From: CALGFH01 sp036003705
GTDB lineage: Bacteria > Actinomycetota > CALGFH01
Assembly: GCA_036003705.1 (NCBI GenBank)
Contig: DASYSE010000034.1
Coordinates: 1 to 33,896, forward strand
Direction: 5' to 3'
Length of the DNA stretch: 33,896 nucleotides
Under the pieces are notes generated by a model. The model saw only the letters and a program-made list of their open reading frames with translations, did no database searches and had not been told where the DNA came from. Positions 1 through 6,723 of the stretch are shown piece after piece. How positions within the stretch are numbered: position 1 is the stretch's first letter; each line of letters opens with the position of its first letter. Both the position numbers and the translations under genes were made by a program.

Positions 1-2
1 CC

Positions 3-47
3 GTCCGCCTCATCCACGAGTACCTGGAGGCCGGGCCGCCGTCCTAG
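3..47 (+). CDS. C-terminal tail of an unidentified gene (partial)
   Basis: The first bases of the window read as an open frame of 14 codons ending in TAG, finishing with residues LIHEYLEAGPPS. Codon third positions are almost all G or C, as in the real genes of the window, and the sequence turns AT-richer and non-coding right after the stop. The gene begins outside the window and the family cannot be named. The stretch is so short that it may be chance. Confidence 0.3.
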   Translation, partial: VRLIHEYLEAGPPS

Positions 48-109
48 CCGGCCGAGCGACAATTACATTCCCATTCATCGCGGACAAATTCATGTTACCA
101 AGGCGAATG

Positions 110-1197
110 TAAGTAGGTGGACTGCTCAGGTGGTGATGTAACGGAGGTTCGGATCGCGGAAGAAGCCCCGCACCAGGTGCGGCAGCTTTTGCAGCCGATG
201 CAGCGCCGCCAGCGCCTTGGCTTTGAGGTCCCCTGGGCTGGTCACGCCGGCGCGGCCGATCCGGTCGTGCTTGACGTGCTTCCACACCCACTCATCGGGG
301 TTCAGCTCCGGCGCATAGCCGGGCAGGAAGCACAGCCGCAGCCGCCCACCGGTCGATGCGGCGAACGCCTTGACCGCCTTGGAGCGGTGTACCGGATGGC
401 CATCCAGGACCAGGAACACCGGACCTGGGGCGTCGTGCAGCAGCCGGCGGCAGAAGTCGATGAACACCGGACCGTTCAGGTTGCCGTCATAGGCGGCAAA
501 GCGCAGCTTGCCTTTGGCGGTCACCGCCGAGATCAGGTTGATCCCGAACCGGTCGCCGGTGGTGGCCACCACCGGGGTGCGGCCGACCGGCGCCCAGGTG
601 GTCCCGGCGTGGTAGTCCGAACGCACCCCGGCCTCGTCCGCGAAGTAGATGGTGGCGCCCGCTTGGGCGGCCTCCGCGCGCAGCTGGGGGTACACCTCGG
701 TCTTCCAGCGCCGCACAGCCTCAAGGCTCTGTTGGTAGGCGCGGTACAGCGGTCGCTGCGGCGACAGCCCCAGCTTGCGCAGCAGCCGCCCCACGCTCAC
801 CTCCGACAGCCGCACACCGAACTCGCGGCCGATCAACTCCCGCACCATGGCGCGGGACCACAACGCAAACGCGAACTGCAACTGGCGGGGGTCATTGCCG
901 ACGACCAGGGTGTAGAGCCGCTGCAGCTGGGAACCGGACAGCTTCGGTGGGCGCCCGGGGACCGGACGGGCTTTGAGCGCGTCCAGCCCACCCTCGCGGT
1001 ATTTCGCCAGCCAGGCATTCACCGCCGCCCGGGTCCTCCCCAGTCCCGCTGCGACGTCCTCGGGATGGGCGCCCTGCTCGATCTGGCCGACCGCGCGGAT
1101 ACGCAGCTGCTCCAGGGTCCTGTGATCCAGCTTGCGGCCGTCGTCGTCGCGCATGCGCGGACTCGACCAGACCACCACCACAAAGTCAAGCTACTTA
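110..1197 (-). mobile_element. IS630-family insertion sequence
   Basis: A single transposase gene is bracketed by imperfect terminal inverted repeats. The left end reads TAAGTAGGTGGACT from 110, and the reverse complement of the right end reads TAAGTAGCTTGACT from 1197; 12 of 14 positions match. Both ends begin with TA, the dinucleotide that IS630/Tc1-mariner elements target and duplicate. The length of about 1.09 kb fits the family. The element looks intact, because the transposase is uninterrupted and both ends are present. Confidence 0.8.
126..1154 (-). CDS. IS630 family transposase
   Basis: DDE transposase that cuts and joins the ends of its own element at TA targets. The N-terminal third (about residues 10-70) is a helix-turn-helix region followed by the proline/arginine linker RPVPGRPPKLS. 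The C-terminal half is the DDE domain: D173 in FADEAGV, D251 in LVLDGHPVH and E288 in APELNPDEWVW, the typical IS630 spacing and context. No frameshift or stop interrupts it, so it may be active. I chose the ATG at 1154 because the protein then begins MRDDDGRKLDH, the usual family start; a GTG start at 1181 in the same frame would add nine residues. Neither start has a clear ribosome binding site, which is common for transposases. Confidence 0.9.
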   Translation of the reverse strand: MRDDDGRKLDHRTLEQLRIRAVGQIEQGAHPEDVAAGLGRTRAAVNAWLAKYREGGLDALKARPVPGRPPKLSGSQLQRLYTLVVGNDPRQLQFAFALWSRAMVRELIGREFGVRLSEVSVGRLLRKLGLSPQRPLYRAYQQSLEAVRRWKTEVYPQLRAEAAQAGATIYFADEAGVRSDYHAGTTWAPVGRTPVVATTGDRFGINLISAVTAKGKLRFAAYDGNLNGPVFIDFCRRLLHDAPGPVFLVLDGHPVHRSKAVKAFAASTGGRLRLCFLPGYAPELNPDEWVWKHVKHDRIGRAGVTSPGDLKAKALAALHRLQKLPHLVRGFFRDPNLRYITT

Positions 1198-1503
1198 TGA
1201 ACGGCTTAGTAATTGCTGCCAGCCGCTACTACTTGATCCAAATGCTATGATCCGCATTGACCTGCACAAACGGCTGTTCCTGCTGGTCACCGAACGAGGA
1301 GAATAGCCCCCGGCTTTTCCTTACCATGGATGCGCTCTACCGACTGAGCTAGGGGGCAAGTTACTGCTTCTGCAGTTAGATGCCGATATTCTAGCTGTAG
1401 ATGCTGGTACAGGAATCTACACATAGGACACTCGGTAGCATACAGCGCCGCTGATGATACCGGATCCCTGCGGCAAGGTGCGCCTCACGCTCCTCAGAAC
1501 AGC
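1198..1503. other. Intergenic region between IS630 and the DUF6247-like gene
   Basis: Apart from the tRNA-like remnant there is no convincing gene. On the plus strand 1248-1307 reads as 19 codons after an ATG, ending in KRLFLLVTERGE and TAG; this could be the tail of a lost gene but is too short to judge. At 1396-1402 and 1415-1421 there is a perfect 7-bp inverted repeat, TGTAGAT and ATCTACA, separated by 12 bases; no nearby start codon explains it. The region is clearly lower in G+C than the coding parts of the window. Confidence 0.4.
1306..1357 (-). pseudogene. Truncated tRNA-Thr(GGU)-like gene lacking the T arm
   Basis: Read on the minus strand from 1357, the sequence starts GCCCCCTAGCTCAGTCGGT, then gives a normal D arm and the 5' side and loop of an anticodon arm. 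The loop ATGGTAA carries anticodon GGU, as in tRNA-Thr. After GGA the similarity stops: the 3' side of the anticodon stem, the variable loop and the T arm are absent. GGGGGC follows at 1311-1306 and could pair with the GCCCCC acceptor strand. The whole is about 52 nt instead of 73-76, with one base missing between acceptor stem and position 8. It is most simply a decayed or deleted tRNA gene, not a working one. Confidence 0.55.
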
Positions 1504-1815
1504 TCAGGTGAGAAAGCGGCCGATCATGTCCTCCACTTCCAGCGGTTCACTCTCCCACTCGGGCTCAACACCCCGCCGAAGCCGCGCCTCGGTCGCCCCC
1601 CACCGCCGACCACCGTGCTGACGAGCGAACACCACCCGCCACCAACCCTCGACGACATGGCCAAGCGGCCGAAGGTCCCGGGCCGACCGGGCCCGGTCCA
1701 ACGCCTGGTCCAGGTCCTGCTCGAACCGGGCCCGATCGGCTTCAGGCAAGGCGTCACGGATCACCTCGACCCGCTCGGGGAGGCCCGGGCCGCCCACCGA
1801 CCCGGTCACCCGCAA
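1504..1815 (-). CDS. DUF6247-like small protein (possible antitoxin)
   Basis: Protein of about 103 residues. It resembles the actinobacterial DUF6247 family: an N-terminal segment ending in IRDALPEADRARFEQDL, an amphipathic arginine-rich helix, and a WWRVVF segment near residues 60-65. Members are often found beside toxin-like genes and are suspected antitoxins; that role is unproven and no partner is visible here. The start is placed at the TTG at 1815, because AGGAGG lies at 1822-1827, six bases upstream; an ATG at 1887 in the same frame would add 24 residues but has no such site. The gene stands alone between the IS/tRNA remnant and a long empty region, consistent with acquired DNA. The family call is from memory of the pattern. 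Confidence 0.6.
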   Translation of the reverse strand: MRVTGSVGGPGLPERVEVIRDALPEADRARFEQDLDQALDRARSARDLRPLGHVVEGWWRVVFARQHGGRRWGATEARLRRGVEPEWESEPLEVEDMIGRFLT

Positions 1816-2320
1816 GTGACGCCTCCTCAGTGTCCAGACCAGTCTTTCGCGCCGTAGTGTGACAGAGCCTGCTCGGGCGAGCCTCAACGCCGTCCTCGTC
1901 GCGGCTCGGCAAGCCCATCATCGAGCGGCCAGTCTTGCCCCTTAGCCCATGGCCGCTTCGCCGACAGTGATTCCGCCGGAATACGGCCCAACACCATCCA
2001 ACACTCAGTGACTGGCACGACCCTCCCACGGCCAGGCCGATGCTGCACCCAAGGTGCATTGCTGTCCTCAGAAGGAATTGGGTCGAGAGTACTACCCGAG
2101 GCAATGAGACAAAGGCCGGTGGCCGGCTGATCACAAAGGGGGCTAGGAGGTGCTGTAAGCAGTAACTACGCTGCTCGGTGCAGGCGCAGAACTGACATTG
2201 CTGGGTCGGCGACGATGAAGTTGTGCGGGCGTGCTCCAAGCCAAGTCTTTTCGTCTGCCGGCGATAGTCATGGACGCCTGGGCCTGACCATGAGGCTGAG
2301 TCCGGCGCGAGTTCATTCAG
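1816..2320. other. Gene-free stretch
   Basis: About 500 bases with no open frame that shows the strong G/C third-position bias or any family motif. The longest minus-strand frame here is rich in Cys, Ser and Arg and looks like a chance reading. I see no tRNA, repeat array or clear terminator hairpin. Confidence 0.4.
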
Positions 2321-3277
2321 TTACCCGTCGAAGAACGGTCGCCGTGCCAAGACGACCAGGGCGGCGCTGACGGCGCCAACCAGCAGGGAAAGGCGGACGG
2401 CTCGGTCGACGTCACCGGGAGTGGGAAGCGGGCCATCGCCGAGAGTTGGTCGCTCCTCGACCCGCTCGCCGTAGTGGTTGCGGCCGCCCAGTCGCACGCC
2501 GATAGCACCGGCGAACGCGGCCTCCATCCGACCTGCGTTCGGGCTCGGGTGGGCCGCGCCGTCGCGCCGTAGCGTCCGCCAGGCTCGGCTCGAGTCTCCG
2601 CCGACCGCCGGCGCCAGCAAGCAGGCGAGAACAGCGCCCAGCCGAGCCGCGGGCCATCCGAGGACGTCGTCCATGCGGGCGGCGGCCCAGCCGAACCGGA
2701 GGTACCGAGGGTTCTTGTGCCCGACCATGGCGTCCAGGGTGTTGACGGCCCGGTAGCCGACCACCCCAGCCGGACCGGCCAGCGCGCCCCAGAGCAGCGG
2801 TCCGACGACCGCATCGGCGGTGTTCTCGGCGACGGACTCCACCGCCGCCCGGCACAACTGCGGCCCGTCGAGCCCAGTTGGGTCCCGTCCCACCAGCGTC
2901 GGGGCGAGCCGGCGGGCCTGGTCGAGGTCCCCGCATCGGACGGCGGCAGCCAGGTCCCGCCCTGCCTGCGCCAGGGACCGGCCACCGAGCGCGGCCCACG
3001 TCACCCCGGCCAGCAGGATCAACCGACCGCCGGGCCGTCGCTCCAGGCGCCGGTCGACCCAGGCGGCCGCGCCGGTCGTCCCGCCGACCAGCGCCAGCAC
3101 GTAGGCTGCGCCGGCCGCCCTGGACGGCCGCCACATGTGCCGCTCGACGGCCGCCGCGACCCGCCCGAAACCGGCCACCGGATGCCCTTGCCTCGGGTCG
3201 CCCAGTAGCCAGTCGGCCACGATCCCGACGACCAGGCCGAGGGCCTGCACCCTGGCCGAGCAAGGCCGCGGCAACAT
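2321..3277 (-). CDS. cobD: Adenosylcobinamide-phosphate synthase CobD/CbiB
   Basis: Integral membrane enzyme that joins aminopropanol (or its phosphate) to the f-propionate of adenosylcobyric acid, giving adenosylcobinamide (phosphate). About 318 residues, the normal family length. Hallmarks in order are ADWLLGDP followed by HPV near the N-terminus, ENTADAVVGPL around the middle, YRAVNTLDAMVGHKN with the FGWAAARMDDVLG helix, and HPSPNAGRMEAAFAGA near the C-terminus. Several hydrophobic segments fit a polytopic membrane protein. I chose the ATG at 3277 because GGGGAGGGG lies directly upstream; an in-frame upstream start at 3304 would add nine residues. It lies apart from the other cob operons and is divergent from the phosphatase-like gene at 3404. 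The name follows the Pseudomonas cobD usage; cbiB is the Salmonella equivalent. Confidence 0.9.
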   Translation of the reverse strand: MLPRPCSARVQALGLVVGIVADWLLGDPRQGHPVAGFGRVAAAVERHMWRPSRAAGAAYVLALVGGTTGAAAWVDRRLERRPGGRLILLAGVTWAALGGRSLAQAGRDLAAAVRCGDLDQARRLAPTLVGRDPTGLDGPQLCRAAVESVAENTADAVVGPLLWGALAGPAGVVGYRAVNTLDAMVGHKNPRYLRFGWAAARMDDVLGWPAARLGAVLACLLAPAVGGDSSRAWRTLRRDGAAHPSPNAGRMEAAFAGAIGVRLGGRNHYGERVEERPTLGDGPLPTPGDVDRAVRLSLLVGAVSAALVVLARRPFFDG

Positions 3278-3403
3278 GTCCCCTCCCCATTGTGCGCGGG
3301 TCATGGCTGCATGCCCGCGCCGCGCTGCCGATGGCGTCGACTATAAGGAGCTCCAAGACACCGCAGAGGAGCGTGCGCCAATGCGACCGGTAGGCTGCGG
3401 CCC

Positions 3404-3955
3404 ATGACCGTCGACCGGCTGATCCTGGTGCGAAGCGCCGCGACCGTCGCGACCCGTCGGGCGGCCTTCCCGTCGGATGAGGCGCTGGATGTGGGCGGTG
3501 TGCAGGCTGCCGAGCGGCTGGCCGAGGCACTCGGTCGGGTCGACACCGCCCGGTCCAGCCCTGCCCGCCGCGCCCGCATGACCGCGGCCGCCGCCGGGTT
3601 GGCGGCAACGGTCGACGCGGACCTGGCTGGGCCCGACCCGCAAGCGTGGCCTGGCCTCACCCTCGAGGAGGTCGCGACCCGCGACCCGCAAGAGCTGAAA
3701 AGCTGGCTGAGCGACCCCGACCCGGACGGTGAACTGTGGGCGCGGGTCTCCCGCTTCCTGGGACAGGCCCACGGCTGGTCCGGTACCACTGTTGCCGTGA
3801 CCCATGGCGGCTGGATCCGGATGGCGGTGCTGCAGGCGCTGGACACGCCGGTGGAGTCGTTCTGGCGGGTCGACGTCGCGCCCGCTTCGCTCACGGTCCT
3901 GCTCCGTCGCGACCCGGGCTGGGTGCTGGCCCGGGTCAACTGGACGCCGGCCTAG
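3404..3955 (+). CDS. Histidine-phosphatase-fold protein with altered catalytic motif
   Basis: 183 residues of the histidine phosphatase (phosphoglycerate mutase-like) fold. In cobalamin loci such proteins are often CobC-type alpha-ribazole phosphatases. The N-terminal strand LILVRSAAT sits where active members have LxxRHGxT, so the phosphorylated histidine is replaced by serine (codon AGC at residue 11). The second-site SSPARRARMTAA and the late VTHGGWIRM motif with its histidine are preserved. The gene is full length and its codon use matches the neighbours, so it is not a decayed copy. It may be a pseudo-enzyme or use altered chemistry. It lies between cobD and cbtA on the opposite strand, with no strong ribosome binding site. 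Confidence 0.8.
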   Translation: MTVDRLILVRSAATVATRRAAFPSDEALDVGGVQAAERLAEALGRVDTARSSPARRARMTAAAAGLAATVDADLAGPDPQAWPGLTLEEVATRDPQELKSWLSDPDPDGELWARVSRFLGQAHGWSGTTVAVTHGGWIRMAVLQALDTPVESFWRVDVAPASLTVLLRRDPGWVLARVNWTPA

Positions 3956-3976
3956 CACTCGGGCGTGCCGCTCGGC

Positions 3977-4717
3977 CTACAGCGGGGTGGTGGCGGGCTG
4001 GTCGCGTCGCCGACCCTGGAGGCCGCGCTCGGTCAGGGCGCCGAACAACAGGCCCAAGGTCGTCCACAGCACGGCCTGGGTGCCGAGCGAGGCCAGCCGG
4101 AACCGCCACAGCAGGCTGGCCGGAAACCCGGGGCCGACCTCGTCGATGCCGGGAAGGGCGACATAGGCGAGGACCACCAGCGCCAGGAAGCCTCCGACCG
4201 CCAGCAGGGTCGCGTTCCAGTTCCCGTAACCCGGCGCGGCCCGGCGCCCGAACGACACCGCAGCCAGGGCGGCCAGCACCGAGATAGCCAGCATCAGCAG
4301 GTAGAGCGCCGTTCGGCGGCCGATCGTGTCCGGGTCGCCGACCGCCGGCGGGTTCGGCGGGTACTTCAGGAACGGCACCAGCTGCACGGCCACGAACCCG
4401 CCGAGCGCGAGCAGCCCGGCCGCCGCCCGGGGCCCGAAGCTCCCGATGCGGCCGTAAGCGACCGCGAAGGCGATCCCGAACACCCCGCCCATGGCCAGCC
4501 CGTACATACCCACGGCGGTGGCCAGGCCGACCGTGCGCTGGACGGTGCGGCTGACGACCTCCGGTTCCCCGACCGCGCCGGCGGCGGTGGCCGCCTGCGC
4601 CTCGAGGTCGATGGCCCGGCCGACCTGCGGCTCACCGACCAGGAACGAGAACACGAAGGCCAGCAGCGCGGCGACCAAGCCAACACCCATGCCACGTACC
4701 AGGAGCGTCCTGATCAT
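3977..4717 (-). CDS. cbtA: Cobalt transporter subunit CbtA
   Basis: 246-residue polytopic inner-membrane protein of the CbtA family, predicted to take up cobalt together with CbtB. Several hydrophobic segments are visible (about residues 8-28, 65-90, 95-118, 138-158, 170-192 and 212-232). The family signature FLKYPPNPPAVGDP followed by TIGRRTALYL occurs near residues 116-141. The start ATG at 4717 is preceded by GGAGGGAG at a spacing of seven. It follows cbtB by 17 bases and so shares its riboswitch-controlled transcript; cobalamin should therefore reduce cobalt import. The function rests on family knowledge and B12-riboswitch linkage. Confidence 0.9.
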   Translation of the reverse strand: MIRTLLVRGMGVGLVAALLAFVFSFLVGEPQVGRAIDLEAQAATAAGAVGEPEVVSRTVQRTVGLATAVGMYGLAMGGVFGIAFAVAYGRIGSFGPRAAAGLLALGGFVAVQLVPFLKYPPNPPAVGDPDTIGRRTALYLLMLAISVLAALAAVSFGRRAAPGYGNWNATLLAVGGFLALVVLAYVALPGIDEVGPGFPASLLWRFRLASLGTQAVLWTTLGLLFGALTERGLQGRRRDQPATTPL

Positions 4718-4734
4718 CTGGCGACTCCCTCCGG

Positions 4735-4944
4735 TTAGTGGCAGGGGAAGCCGAGCAGGTGGCGGCCATCGTGCACGAACTCATGGACGAAGCTGCCCGA
4801 GACCAGCGAGCTGGCGCCTTCCTCGGCGCCGACGAAGTACAGCAACACCAGCGCGAGCACGGCCACGAAGGCCGCCCACGGCAGCAGCTCGCGCAGCGGG
4901 ATCGGGACAGGAGCCGGCTGAGAGACGGCGGCAGGCTGGGTCAC
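4735..4944 (-). CDS. cbtB: Cobalt transporter subunit CbtB
   Basis: Small membrane protein of 69 residues with one transmembrane helix (about 22-42) and the CbtB-type histidine-rich C-terminus HEFVHDGRHLLGFPCH, thought to bind cobalt. The N-terminus is proline-rich. The start is GTG at 4944, with AGGAGG at 4950-4955 five bases upstream. It is the first gene of the cbtB-cbtA unit, and its leader carries a cobalamin riboswitch whose 3' part forms a small hairpin abutting the ribosome binding site. Confidence 0.9.
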   Translation of the reverse strand: MTQPAAVSQPAPVPIPLRELLPWAAFVAVLALVLLYFVGAEEGASSLVSGSFVHEFVHDGRHLLGFPCH

Positions 4945-4949
4945 GGAAA

Positions 4950-4971
4950 CCTCCTCGGGATCAAGCGTCCC
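4950..4971 (-). promoter_or_regulatory. Hairpin abutting the cbtB ribosome binding site
   Basis: On the minus strand GGGACGCTTGATCCC (4971-4957) can form a short GGGA/TCCC stem immediately before GAGGAGG (4956-4950). It sits between the cobalamin aptamer and the start codon, so it is the likely expression platform acting on translation. The same module recurs before cobG at 13408-13430. Confidence 0.5.
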
Positions 4972-4982
4972 GCTCGGTGGAG

Positions 4983-5100
4983 CGGCGACGACGGAGGGTC
5001 TGACTCCCGCGGCCGGTCACCAGGCAGGTGACCAGAGCGGCGGTTACAGTGGCGCGACCGTGCCGGACTCTCACCGGCTTCCTTCCGCCGTCGCGATGTG
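4983..5100 (-). ncRNA. Cobalamin riboswitch upstream of cbtBA
   Basis: The minus strand carries the class I cobalamin riboswitch core: GAAGCCGGTGAGAGTCCGG, then the B12-box GCCACTGTAACCGC (about 5052-5039), then a stem-loop and the 3' segment GGGAGTCAGACCC (about 5008-4996). The strand ACCGTCGTCGC-type 3' end can pair with GCGACGG near 5095 to close the outer stem. Position and orientation fit control of cbtB and cbtA. A strong promoter lies immediately upstream. By the established behaviour of this class, bound cobalamin should lower expression of the cobalt uptake genes. Confidence 0.88.
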
Positions 5101-5107
5101 CCGGGGG

Positions 5108-5136
5108 ACGCTATGGGAGCGACCGACCGGTGTCAA
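5108..5136 (-). promoter_or_regulatory. Promoter for the cbtB riboswitch transcript
   Basis: On the minus strand there is a TTGACA -35 box (5136-5131), a 17-base spacer and TAGCGT as -10 box (5113-5108). The predicted start near 5101 coincides with the 5' edge of the cobalamin aptamer, which supports both calls. Confidence 0.7.
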
Positions 5137-5184
5137 CCGCCGACTTGACGACGTCGCGCGGCAGCCGACACGCTGCCCGGCGCG

Positions 5185-6723
5185 ATGAATGGCGCCCTGC
5201 TCGTCACCGGCACCCACAGCGACGCCGGCAAGACCGTGGTGGTCGCCGGCCTGTGCCGGTGGCTGGCACGCCGGGGCGTCGCCGTGGCGCCGTTCAAGGC
5301 CCAGAACATGGCGCTCAACAGCACGGTGACCCCCGACGGGGCCGAGATCGGCCGTGCCCAGGCGGTCCAGGCCGCCGCTGCAGGGATCGACCCCGCCGCG
5401 CTGATGAACCCGGTCCTGCTCAAGCCGGGCAGCGACACCCACTCGCAGGTGATCGTCCTGGGCCAGCCGTGGCGGGAGGCGGACGCCCTCGGCTATCAGC
5501 CGCTCAAGGCGCAGCTGCGCGAGGTCGTGCTCGACAGCCTGGCCACCCTCCGCTCCCGCTACGAGGTGGTGATCTGCGAGGGAGCCGGCAGCCCGGCCGA
5601 GATCAACCTGCGCCGCGACGACCTGGCCAACATGGGTCTGGCCCGGGCCGCCGGCCTGCCCGCGCTGCTGGTCGGCGACATCGACCGGGGCGGGGTATTC
5701 GCCTCCCTGTTCGGCACCCTGGCCCTGCTCGATGCCGACGACCAGCGCCACGTCGCCGGGTTCGTGATCAACAAGTTCCGAGGCGACCAGCGGCTGCTCG
5801 CCCCCGGCCTCGAGCAGCTGTCGGCGCTGACTGGCCGGCCGTTCCTGGGGGTGCTGAGCTGGCGGCCCGGGCTGTGGCTGGACGCCGAGGACAGCCTTGA
5901 TCTGGAGGGCGAGCGCTGGAGCGTCGGCGATCCGCTCGGCGAGGTGCTGCGAGTGTCGGTGGTCCGGCTGCCGCGGATGTCGAACTACACCGACGTCGAC
6001 GCCCTGGCCTCCGAGCCGGGTGTCCTGGTGCGGCTGGCCGGGCGGGCCGAGGAGCTGGCCGACGCCGACCTGGTAGTCCTGCCCGGCACCCGCGCCACCG
6101 TCCGCGACCTGGACTGGCTGCGGGACCGGGGGCTGGCCGAGGCGCTGCGGCGGCGCGCTGCCGCCCAGCGCCCAATCCTCGGCATCTGCGGCGGCTACCA
6201 GATGCTCGGCCAGACCATCGCCGACGACGTGGAGAGCGGGCGGGGATCGGTTCCCGGCCTGGGCCTGCTGCCGGTGACCACGACCTTCGCCGCCGTCAAG
6301 ACGCTCCGCCGCCCCCGGGGGACCGCCGCGGGGGTGCCGGTCGCCGGCTATGAGATCCACCACGGCCGCACCGTCGTGTCCGGTGGCGAACCGCTGGTGG
6401 TCGAGGAGGACGACGTCGCCGACGGCTGCGTGGTCGGGGCGGTCGCCGGCACCTCCTGGCATGGCGTGTTCGAGAGCGACGAGTTCCGACGCCGCTACCT
6501 GGCCGAGGTCGCCGCCCGGGCCGGGTGCGACTGGCGCCCCGGGACCGTCGCCTTCGCCGAGGTCCGCGCCGCCCGGCTGGACGCCCTCGGCGACCTTGTC
6601 GCCGACGGCCTCGACACCGACGCCGTCCTGCGGCTGCTCACCGATGGCATCCCTGGCGACCTCCCCTTCGTCCCGCCGGGAGCGCCCGCGATGGTCGCGG
6701 CCACGGCCACGGGTTCGCCGTGA
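5185..6723 (+). CDS. cobQ: Cobyric acid synthase CobQ
   Basis: ATP- and glutamine-dependent amidation of adenosylcobyrinate a,c-diamide at positions b, d, e and g to give adenosylcobyric acid. 512 residues, near the family norm. The N-terminal BioD-like ATPase part has the P-loop GTHSDAGKT (9-17) followed by PFKAQNMALNS. The C-terminal class I glutamine amidotransferase part has the nucleophile C335 in LGICGGYQMLG and H426 in GTSWHGVFES. First gene of the plus-strand operon cobQLMFK; each next gene overlaps the previous stop by four bases. No ribosome binding site precedes the ATG at 5185, and a TTGACG sits at 5145-5150, so the message may be leaderless. It is divergent from the cbtB riboswitch. 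Confidence 0.95.
   Translation: MNGALLVTGTHSDAGKTVVVAGLCRWLARRGVAVAPFKAQNMALNSTVTPDGAEIGRAQAVQAAAAGIDPAALMNPVLLKPGSDTHSQVIVLGQPWREADALGYQPLKAQLREVVLDSLATLRSRYEVVICEGAGSPAEINLRRDDLANMGLARAAGLPALLVGDIDRGGVFASLFGTLALLDADDQRHVAGFVINKFRGDQRLLAPGLEQLSALTGRPFLGVLSWRPGLWLDAEDSLDLEGERWSVGDPLGEVLRVSVVRLPRMSNYTDVDALASEPGVLVRLAGRAEELADADLVVLPGTRATVRDLDWLRDRGLAEALRRRAAAQRPILGICGGYQMLGQTIADDVESGRGSVPGLGLLPVTTTFAAVKTLRRPRGTAAGVPVAGYEIHHGRTVVSGGEPLVVEEDDVADGCVVGAVAGTSWHGVFESDEFRRRYLAEVAARAGCDWRPGTVAFAEVRAARLDALGDLVADGLDTDAVLRLLTDGIPGDLPFVPPGAPAMVAATATGSP

Noticed and set aside
1396..1421. 7-bp inverted repeat TGTAGAT/ATCTACA as an operator
   Set aside because: No start codon or promoter that it could control lies close enough; arms this short occur by chance.
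1754..2239. 161-codon minus-strand frame upstream of the DUF6247-like gene
   Set aside because: Cys/Ser/Arg-rich, no codon bias, no ribosome binding site or motif.
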